Assembly: GCF_000264905.1 (NCBI RefSeq)
Contig: NW_006763133.1
Coordinates: forward strand, 1,746,329-1,810,328
From: Stereum hirsutum FP-91666 SS1
Lineage: Eukaryota; Basidiomycota; Agaricomycetes; Russulales; Stereaceae
Direction: 5' to 3'
Length of the DNA: 64,000 nt
Shown here: positions 56,096-64,000 of the stretch, piece by piece
Layout of the letters: the number at the start of each line of letters is the position of its first letter
How positions within the stretch are numbered: position 1 is the first letter of the stretch
Notes under the pieces: model-generated
What the model was told of the DNA's origin: nothing
The model's input: the letters and a program-made list of their open reading frames with translations, nothing else
The model's database searches: none
Translations under genes and position numbers: made by a program

Positions 56096-59000
56096 TCAAT
56101 TCTTCGCGTTCTTGCCCTTGCCTTTGGGTTTCGGTTTCGGTAATTCTTGAGCCTCTGGGTCGTTCTCGTAGACAAACTTCTGAATGACAATTTCCTCGAG
56201 AACGAGTCCATCAAGAGGTGTCTCTGCGTTCACCAGATTGCCGAATTGATCTAACCGCAAGCCCTATACCGAAGTTAGTACGAGAGATTGCTATCCAACT
56301 AGTGAAGAAACATACCTTCGCGGCAGCAGCCAACGCGCCCCTCTGCTTCGCCGTTAGCTTCGACGCATTCTCCGGCGGCTTCGGTGGATTCTCCTCCTCG
56401 AAATACACCGTATCAAACAAGAGCTTATCCCACTTCACCCTCCTCGCTTTCTCCTTCGCCGCCCCTCCCTTCTGCGGTGTCTCCCACTCCTCATCATCGC
56501 CCGCCCCAATCCTATGCTTCAGCGGCAGCCCATCCGGTCCGATATCCACACTCATGAAACTCAAATCCCCCAAATCCGACTGTCCCATCTCATCATCATC
56601 GTCCCCCACTCCCCTCTTCGCTCGTCTCCTCGCAGCCCTCTCCTCCCTCTCCTTCGTCTTCTCCTCTTTCTGCTTATCCATGAGTGTCCGAACCTTCGTC
56701 GTAGGACTGTCCGGCCTCGCTCCGTCCTTCCGCACGATCTCCGTCTCCAGACGAGCGGCGATATAGTGCTGATTCTTCGTCGTGTTGTTGGCCGTGAGGT
56801 TCTTGAGCGCGACGGCACTCATGGCGGAGAAACCGGTAGGATCGAGGAGTGCTTGACGTTGCTGTTTTCGCCGAGGCTGGAGTGGCCGTGTACCCCCAGT
56901 CGTGTCGTTGAATGACTGGCCGGCCACGCCTGAGCGTGTGCTTCGCCGAGCTGAGGTCGAGGCCGAAGTGGCAGATGAAGAGGCTGGAGGGTCTGCCGTA
57001 GGCGGCTCCGGTGACTTGTTCGTTGTTTGTGGTGGTGTTGATGGCAGAGGAACCTCCTCAGGAATAGGAGAAGAACTGATCTCGATGGGAGAAGGCGATC
57101 TGAATTCTGGAGCTGGTGGCGACGGCTCCCTGGTAACTTCTGGTACAGGGACCGGAGGAGAGGGTGTTCTTGTTCTCTCACGCTGGGGAATTGTACTAGT
57201 AGGCTGTGCGACGACAGTTTGAGGTCTCCGTGGAGGACCCTCCACCTTCCGCGCCATCCGTGGCTTCTTTGGGGGACCCTCATCACTCGGTTTCGTCGAT
57301 ACAGCCGGCACAGGACTTGGCGCTTTCTCCTTCTTAGGAGCACCCATAGCACGCCGTGGTGGTAACGCTGACCTGACCTGAGGAGCGGGAAGAGTGGATT
57401 CAAGACGTTTACGCTTGAGCGTGGATGCCGTGGAGGCTGAGGGTGCATGGTTCGCATCGGGGACGTTCGAGGTTACGGTGCGAGAAGAGGAAGGCACAGC
57501 TCGTGTAGGCAAGTCTTCGGAGCTGGATCCACTGGAGTTATTGGCCTTCAGGCTATTCGACGTCTGCTTGGCCTGTCAATATAGTCAGTCTGGTTTTATG
57601 AAGAGAGTCAAAGTGGAAACATACAGCTGGATTACCGATCGCCTTTCGCGGAGCCAACAGTTTCGTTGCAGTAGGCTTCGGATCCACAGGCCTCGCATAG
57701 GGCTTGGCCCCAATACGCGGAATCTTGGACGTCACTGTTGGCTGCCGCAGAGTCGACTTTGCCGGACTAGAAGGTGCTGCTGACCGTGCTGCTGGCGCAG
57801 GAGCTTTCGCTGGTATTTGTGCTGGTGCTGGAGGCTGAACAGAAGAAGTCGACGCCTCGTCCTCCTCCAGAATCACGCCAGGAAGTTTCGACGCGGCGCG
57901 ATGCACTCCACCGTTCCGTAGAGGAAACGGAAGTGTAGTGCGCATCTTCGAAGGACTCGCGGTCTCCGAATCCGACAAAGACTTCGAAGGCGGCTTGATC
58001 TGGTTGACCCTCGTATTCTGTGGCTCTGCGGATCCAAACCGTGGAGCTTTCAGAGGGGATGCTGGAGGTCGACTGGCCTTAGTTGCCGACGTGAATTCGG
58101 AGGGCTTGACGCGTCGAGCAGGTGTACGGTTCGGATCGTCCAGAGGGCGAGTATTCGTGAAATTTGGATCAGCATGGTTCGAGCCTAAAGGCTCCGCCGA
58201 ACCGAGACGTGGTAACTTCGTGGCGGAGAACGGCATATCCTTGACGGGCACACGTCTCGCAGGACTTCGACTTGATCCTTCGAGTGGCGGAGCGGTGAAT
58301 ACAGGAACACCGAAGATTCCTCCTGCACCCGGTACCCTGCCTGGCCGTGCGGCAGTGGGGTGCAGAGGAACTCGTCGAGCTGGGGAAGACATCCGTGATG
58401 GGCTCGCTGGAGGATCCGAAGGATTTGCACCAGAGGGACCTGCTTCTTTGTTGATCTCTTGCTGAGTCGAAAAGATCAGAGTGCGCTCGACGTCTTCGGC
58501 AGCCCGGACAGGGCTAGAAGATGCCTGCTGGTTGGGAGAGGCCCGCCTCTTGGGTGTTGAAGGTAATGGAGCATTGAGAAAGGCAGATGGGAGGACTGAA
58601 GTCAAGGACGCGCCAGACGACGTCGACGGCTCAGGTGATACTATAGGTGCCAATAGATTTGAGAGTACGGTGACTGAACTAGGCGAAAGGGATGAAAGCT
58701 CTCTACGGGATGACGCCCTCTTGGCCCTTGCATCTGGACTTCTCCGGGACGGAGATATCGTACCAGACTGGTCGTTGCCAGAGGAGATGCGCGCGGATCG
58801 TCTACGGGATATTCCCTGTTGGGGTTCCGGCGTAGTCTCTTCTTCTGGAGGTGTAGGTGGCGTTGGATCCTTGAGTGATATAGATTGAGAAGTAGTCGCC
58901 ACATTATTTCCAGCATCGTGGTCAGTCAACATCACGAGCTCCACATTGGCGTGTCCTTGCTCTCCTTGCGCCACATGATTGGGGTCCTCTCCATCCATGG

Positions 59001-59977
59001 GAGTATCCTCATCGCCCGCTACCTCGCTTTTTGCAGGAGGTCGCTCAGGTGAAAGATCGATAATGTCGAGTATCTGTGAAGCCCCTAAGTAATCAAACCG
59101 AAGAACTTCAAGTTACAGGCTAGTAAGAATACGCACATTCTCTCCGTCCGTGACGGAAGCCAAGGGTTGTGGCAGCTCACCCTCCTGTACAACAGCCTGC
59201 ACTAACGACTGGTCAAAACTGATGAGGTCATGAGATATGTTCTGAACTTCGTTTGGTTCTTCCTGGCGTTCTGCAGGGTTGGCAGGGGGAGGTGGAGGAG
59301 AGAAAGGAGAGAAAGGGTCTTCGATGGGAGGCATAGGAGCACCCATCTGTTCGAGCAGAGGTCCCGCGTCAAAGGACTGAGAGATATCGATCAACCGGTC
59401 CGAGAAGAGTTGGGGTGCGTCTTCGGTGGGAGTTAAATCCTCGCCTTCGAGCTGGTCCATTTGTGGCGGAGGAGAAGGGTTATCGTGTGCTCGGGATATC
59501 CTCAGCGCCAACACTGATGGAGGGTCTGTCAAAATTGGAAAATGTACGCCCATATGTTCTAAATCAGACGATGACTTCGCACAAGAATAGCACCCACTCA
59601 CCATCGTCCACAAATGTCTCTTTCTCTGGGGTGCCCGCCCTCCCTGAACCTTCTTCCTCCCTGATTGGCTCCACATCCGGGTCGTCCGAATCTGAATCAT
59701 CATGGTCGTCTGCCGAGGCTGTCGGACTGGGAACACGCGCAGCTGAGAGACGAGACGATCTGCGCAGAGGGGATTGGGTCGCTGTGGATGTCGATGCACG
59801 CGTACTGCGCCTGGGAGTGGGTAACGCTGTCTGGGACGCGAGTTTCTTCTCCGGAGACTTCAAAGGCCCCATGTAGACGCGCGAGCCAGCGGTGTTAACT
59901 CCATCTTCATCTGAGCTATTGTCTGAGTCAGGGGAGTCGATATTGATGATGGGGAAGAGTTCCTCTGTGTCTGCCAT
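56096..59977 (-). CDS. Large disordered Ser/Pro-rich protein, unknown family
   Basis: Exons 59977-59602, 59525-59137, 59073-57625, 57572-56316 and 56263-56096 total 3639 nt, 1212 residues, with all phases matching. It begins MADTEELFPIINIDSPDSDN and is acidic for the first ~130 residues. The middle is disordered with three copies of [ST]PARRV (SPARRVPLH, SPARRVPVKD, TPARRVKPSE) and many SP/TP sites. Near the C-terminus is an ordered part (LLDPTGFSAMSAVALKNLTA), a charged coiled segment (KQKEEKTKEREERAARRRAK), and a conserved-looking tail (GLRLDQFGNLVNAETPLDGL, LEEIVIQKFVYENDPEAQEL) ending in a Lys-rich stretch. It is probably nuclear, from its basic clusters. I cannot assign a function. An ACGCGT box and a CACGTG box lie 71-87 bases upstream. 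Confidence 0.65.
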
Positions 59978-60047
59978 GGTACGGGCAGGAGGTGAACACA
60001 AAGTACGAAGCAGACAAGTCGCAACGCGGAGAACGTTCACAGTTTCA

Positions 60048-60064
60048 ACGCGTCGCCACACGTG
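60048..60064 (-). promoter_or_regulatory. ACGCGT (MCB-like) and CACGTG (E-box) before the disordered protein gene
   Basis: ACGCGT at 60048-60053 and CACGTG at 60059-60064 lie within 90 bases of the start at 59977. In yeasts the first is bound by MBF in G1/S and the second by bHLH factors. Function here is inferred only. Confidence 0.3.
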
Positions 60065-60237
60065 ACCACGCTTTCTTTTCTTAAATCTTCTACGAGTTTT
60101 ATTTTGAACTGCTTTGCAACAAACAACAATGGAATACGGTCGTGTCAAGTACATGGATGTATTGCCTATCCGAGCCCATATCATAGCATACAAAAGGAAC
60201 TGGTTCGTGGCGTCATAAAGGGGTCTGTGTCGATAAA

Positions 60238-62010
60238 TTAAAGTTGAGGGGAGAAAGCGCGAGAGGTGGCGCTCCCTGGCATTGACGATGCTTCAGTGGC
60301 AGTCCGCGGTGGATAAGATGGCGCCCGCATATTATAATGCACGGAACTGGGAGTGTTTCCACGATCCTTTAGCTGGAATGGATGTAGCTCAGCGAAATGC
60401 CGTGAGAAGCGTGATGTGTGGCACTGACCCTTTCGTTCTCCTCCTGCAACTGAGCCAAGGCTTCCTCCTGTTGTCTAAGTTTAGCGGTCATCTCGTGGAC
60501 CATGGCAAGTACGTCCGGATTAGAAAGGTCGAGCGAGGAATTCATTGAGTTATCGTTGTGCAGGCGACGACGCTTCGCTCCCTGCTCGTCCTCATAGCTA
60601 GGAGCGCGATGATACTCCGAGCCACCGATATCCCTATTGACCATGTCGAAGTCCCTATCCACCATCATAGAGTCCGTGTCGGCTATCTTGCGTTTCCTCG
60701 TCATAGGAATGTTGTCGCCAGAACGGTGCATTTCGACCGGACTCGCAGAGAACGGCATTGGAGGATAAGATGGCAGTTGAGCAGACAACTCATGCCTGAA
60801 CCGGTCGAGCGCGACGCCAACCTCAGAGTCTATAGCCTGAACAATCGAGTTCATGAAGTGCTGGAATAGATCTTCCCAAATATGGCCTAGGCGTTTGAAG
60901 TCCGCCTCCATTCGATCGTGGTTCTTTCCATGACTAGCAATGACGGCGGCCAGCGCGGGAGTGACGATTGCGTTGGTTGAAGGAGAGATAGCTGAGAGAG
61001 TGGAGGACAATTCCGTGCACGCCTTCATACGTTCAGCGTCCCTTTCAAAGGCAGCTGTATCCTGAGCAGCCCTATTTGTTATCCTAAGAGAAGTGGATAT
61101 TTAGAGAACAACATCGCTTGAGCCACAGGTCGACACACTTAGCGACATCCCGCGATAACTCCACGATTTTTTGGACGAAGGCATCTTGGTAGTGGAGCCC
61201 TGGGGCTTCGCGACGAACTTCTGGAGTATTACCGCGTGCGCGTTCTGTTGATATATGGCAGGTTAAACAGGGCACCATAAGACAGGCAAGAGCGACTACC
61301 TTTTCCCTTTGGGTCCGTGGTGCGACCACCACGGTTAGATTGTAGATCCTACGTAAAACGAAAATAGTTCAAGTTTATCGGGTTCGATAGTTTTGCACAA
61401 CACGCATACCTCTGCATGCCTCGACCTCATATCTTCATCGCCGTATACCGATCTTTCCTCTATTTTGAGCTCAGGATGCAGAGGCATATCAGCTGGCCGT
61501 CGAGGAGTATCATGGTCGTCTCTACGATCATCGCGATGGGTAGGACGGCCTCTGTCCTCTCGGGAGTCCACAGTTTCAACGTGCTCCCTCATGAACAGTT
61601 CAGACTGCGGTGCAAGGGGCGGTAAACGACGACGACTATTGGGCGGGCTAGGTGGCTCATCGTATGGCCTTGGGCGTGGGCGTGAATCACGATGGACCGG
61701 ACTATGATTCTGCGCCTTACGATGCGAACTCGTCCAACCAGGATCACCGGGGTGTAAGAAGCTAATGGGAGACGTGTCAGGATATGATCTCAGCAAACGT
61801 CAGATATGTTATAAACGAGATCAGATCAACCTGCAGTGCTTGCCCGCATTGCAATACGGCTTGATTTCCTTGCCTCTGTCATCAAAGTACTGCACGCGAA
61901 CCACAGCGACGAACAACGCCATCAGTTATCGTGTCACAACAGAAGAGAAGAATAAGGGGCGGGCTCACTCTGCAGCGCAGGGACTTGTAATTACCGCTAC
62001 GATTCGACAT
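60238..62010 (-). CDS. CCCH zinc-finger protein with coiled-coil tail
   Basis: Exons 62010-61969, 61889-61831, 61761-61410, 61348-61300, 61244-61139, 61083-60429 and 60372-60238 total 1398 nt, 465 residues. The start MSNRSGNYKSLRCRYFDDRG leads into a finger whose ligands are Cys, Cys, Cys, His (C in SLRCRYF, then KPYCNAGKHCSFLHPGDPGW). A long Arg/Pro/Asp-rich region follows (RPRPRPYDEPPSPPNSRRRL), then a helical part (DAFVQKIVELSRDVAKITN). A second part around KNHDRMEADFKRLGHIWEDL and a coiled coil (AKLRQQEEALAQLQEENERL) complete it. CCCH fingers bind AU-rich or other RNA, so an RNA-processing or mRNA-decay role is likely. Without the last intron (donor GTCAGT) the protein would end 25 residues later in a random-looking tail. 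Confidence 0.75.
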
Positions 62011-62546
62011 GGTGGCTCAAGGGAGAGATGCAATAGGGTGCGTATTCGAGAACACAAGTCCAAATTGGGATGCGCTCTGCGCCGGAGTTCAAGAACGGAA
62101 ATAGGTGAGACGATAATGTCCTCTTGAGATGTCCCGCCTTCGCACTGATAAGTATTGCCTGTCAGCGTTGAATGATCAACGCGACGATCAGCCAGTTCGG
62201 AACGGTGTGTTCCCTTTGGATCCGGATTCCAGAAGTCAGTTGCAAGTTGGCCGTAAGATCGAGGGAGAGTAGGTCAAGAACTGGGTCGGGGAGAAATTTT
62301 GAGCTGGGTTTGAGAGAGGACGTGAGCCACGAGAAGTGTCGTTGCAGAGCTAGAGTCGTGTGAATGTCAGCCACGTCCGGATACGCACCTTATATACTAT
62401 TTCTTGAACAATGGACATGAACAGACAAATCGAGAAGCGGCAACATGGCGGACATGATCTCACCCAACTACAATTGTTTCCCGAAGTTCCGTAGCAACAG
62501 CTGGGGGCCTCTGTGTTGATACAGCAGGAGAACAACAACGAAGAAA
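62011..62546. other. Region between divergent genes; possible small reading frame on minus strand
   Basis: No gene is firmly supported. The minus-strand frame near 62374-62162 (about 70 codons, internal segment SSKFLPDPVLDLLSLDLTAN) has good coding appearance but no ATG. It may be part of an unmodelled gene. Confidence 0.3.
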
Positions 62547-62822
62547 ATGATGGCACAGTGGCACCTCCCGATTGTGGCAAATTCAACCGGCAAAACGCGG
62601 GCTCGCTACTCAGCCAAAATGACCCGGTTTCTGGTAATGCCGGCTTTGACGCTCGGTATGCTATGCTACGCACTTTCACGATGTACATGTTCTTTTCCCA
62701 TTCTCCATCGTCCAGTACTTTGCGGCCCAAAAACTCCAGGCCGGATACAGCACATTAGAGGAGTACGGGCGCTATCTCCGGCTTGACTCGAACGACGAAC
62801 ATCTAGACCTCTCCGTGCTGTG
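62547..62822 (+). CDS. Small hypothetical gene, model uncertain
   Basis: The 3' end is well supported as coding: after acceptor CGTCCAG, the frame YFAAQKLQAGYSTLEEYGRY, ending DSNDEHLDLSVL, stops at 62820-62822. The 5' part is unclear. An ATG at 62550 with donor GTAATG after AKMTRFL gives a joined protein of about 64 residues with phase 0 on both sides. Another donor (GTATGC) would shift frame. Without splicing the region has a hydrophobic stretch. No family recognised. Adjacent to the alpha/beta hydrolase gene on the same strand. Confidence 0.4.
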
Positions 62823-62836
62823 AATTGAATACTGCT

Positions 62837-64000
62837 ATGGGTTCAGTCCTCAGCCTTAATGTTGCTTGCGTCCCCAAAGTCTTCTGGGCCAACACACCAG
62901 CCTATTTTTCTACACGAACTTCTCCAGAGTCAGAAGTATCAAGGACATCCCTACGCGCCTTTGTGGAATCTAGAGTACCTAGCCTTTTGCAACAATTCCA
63001 TCCGGCATGGTGGTTGCCCGTAGGACATCTACAAACAATGTACTCGGTAGTTGGGGATTTCTCGAAAATCGACAAGGTGGCTTATGACAGGTCCGTTCAT
63101 CTCAGAGAATACCCGTCTGCTAGATCATAAATCTTGTGATACTTCAGGACACTTCTGCGACTGAAAGACGGAGGAACAATTGGGCTGGACAGCACACCAC
63201 CCGCGAACGAGAGGATATTAGATGACGATACTCCCATCGTGGTTGTCTTGCATGGACTTACGGGAGGTGAGTCGTAGTGTGTCTCTATGATGGAGGAAGT
63301 TTCGAAGTTGATTGGGCCTACAAAGGGTCGCATGAGTCCTATGTCAGGGCCGTTCTCTGTCCTGCTATTGCTCCGGTAAAGCAGGGCGGACTAGGATATC
63401 GCGGCATCGTCGTGAATTTTCGCGGTTGTGCAGGTGTACCATTAACCAGCGCTCAGCTGTACTCCGCCGGACATACGGATGACATTCGTCAAGGTACGTG
63501 CGCTTGTGTAGTCGGTCGGCATATCTTCACTTGGTGCAACTATCTTATCCTGTCCTTTAAAGCTGTCACCTATATTGCGCACAGATATCCCAATGCGCCA
63601 CTACTTTCCGTCGGGTTCTCGTTGGGTGCCAACGTCATGACCCGGTACGTTGCCCAGGAGGGCAAAGAGTGCCGTTTCCTTTCTGCTTGTGCTTTAGGCT
63701 GCGTGAGTGACCCTTCACGCCCCGCATTGTCGTGGATGCTGGATGCTAACATCTTCTCATCAGCCCTGGGATCTAGTCAAGAACAGCGAGATGTTCGTAA
63801 GCTCACATTTACTTCTCGGACCTCAAATATATCTGACGGTCATGGTTTCTTCCGCGCAGAATGGAGACGACGTTCGTGGGACGACACGTCTACTCTAAGG
63901 GCATGGCAGGAAATCTCCGAAGACTCCTCGACCGTCACTTGGATAGCATCTCCAAGTTCCCCGACACGCCCCTCGTGAAAGGCTACGCCAGTCTGGTTGA
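62837..64000 (+). CDS. Alpha/beta hydrolase of the YheT/EMB8 type, 3' truncated
   Basis: Starts at the ATG at 62837 and runs past the window end, so the C-terminal part with the catalytic Asp and His is not seen. Motifs are PAWWLPVGHLQTMYSVVGDF near the N-terminus, LLRLKDGGTIGLDSTPP, VVVLHGLTGGSHESYVRAV, GYRGIVVNFRGCAGVPLTSA, GHTDDIRQAVTYIAHRYPNA, and the nucleophile elbow SVGFSLGANVMTRYVAQEG (GFSLG). The yeast relatives Eht1 and Eeb1 are medium-chain ethyl ester synthase/esterases. Introns are short, and the splice near 63785 is uncertain (donor GTTCGT, acceptor GCGCAG). The ester substrate cannot be fixed from sequence. Confidence 0.78.

Noticed and set aside
1..64000. CRISPR arrays, tRNA or rRNA genes, prokaryotic-type operons, viral genes
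   Set aside because: No regular spaced repeats, cloverleaf or conserved rRNA segments were noticed, and every recognised gene has fungal introns. A tRNA scan was not possible, so single tRNA genes could have been missed.

Overview
The window is nuclear DNA of a filamentous basidiomycete, most likely an Agaricomycete. Genes are dense and on both strands, and almost all are split by many GT-AG introns of about 50-80 bases. Several families are typical of mushroom-forming fungi: a DUF6535 membrane protein, short F-box proteins, a DPBB/expansin-like secreted protein and CBM19-like modules. There is no operon structure. Most gene models below were joined by hand from splice signals. Where exon lengths are listed and said to close, their sum is divisible by three and the joined protein reads through.

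Layout. 0-3.9 kb: an F-box-like gene, then gene-poor DNA with decayed coding traces. 3.9-8.1 kb: SCAP, the sterol sensor of the SREBP pathway. 8.6-9.9 kb: PDX1 of the pyruvate dehydrogenase complex. 10-14 kb: a small unknown gene, a PI-PLC-like phosphodiesterase and an F-box gene. 15-18 kb: the DUF6535 protein. 18.2-26.2 kb: maleylacetate reductase, the checkpoint clamp subunit Rad1, a SnoaL/NTF2-like protein and a phenol 2-monooxygenase-like flavoenzyme. 27.5-32.1 kb: a Rab11 GTPase with a 5-nt microexon, an L-rhamnose mutarotase-like protein and a secreted DPBB plus CBM5/12 protein. 32.7-40.8 kb: an FG-GAP membrane protein, phosphopantetheine adenylyltransferase, a four-helix membrane protein and the SRP receptor beta subunit. 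41.2-42.5 kb: a decayed RecQ-type helicase. 43.4-48 kb: a CaMK-like kinase and a secreted protein with two CBM19-like modules. 48.7-64 kb: Utp21, an F-box gene, an SDR, a 1212-residue disordered protein, a CCCH zinc-finger protein, a doubtful small gene and an alpha/beta hydrolase cut by the window end.

Functionally most of this is housekeeping: sterol sensing, acetyl-CoA and CoA synthesis, secretion, ribosome biogenesis and the DNA checkpoint. It is mixed with lignocellulose-lifestyle genes for aromatic breakdown, chitin or wall binding and sugar handling. The two aromatic-catabolism enzymes sit 4.3 kb apart and would fit one degradation route.

I saw no CRISPR array, no rRNA or tRNA gene and no intact transposon. 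I did not find a clearly new multi-gene system. The most unusual points are a PIP-box-like motif inside Rad1, the duplicated core promoter of the DPBB gene, two GC-AG introns, the Rab11 microexon, a near-synonymous duplication of a CBM19 cassette, and two long proteins of unrecognised family.
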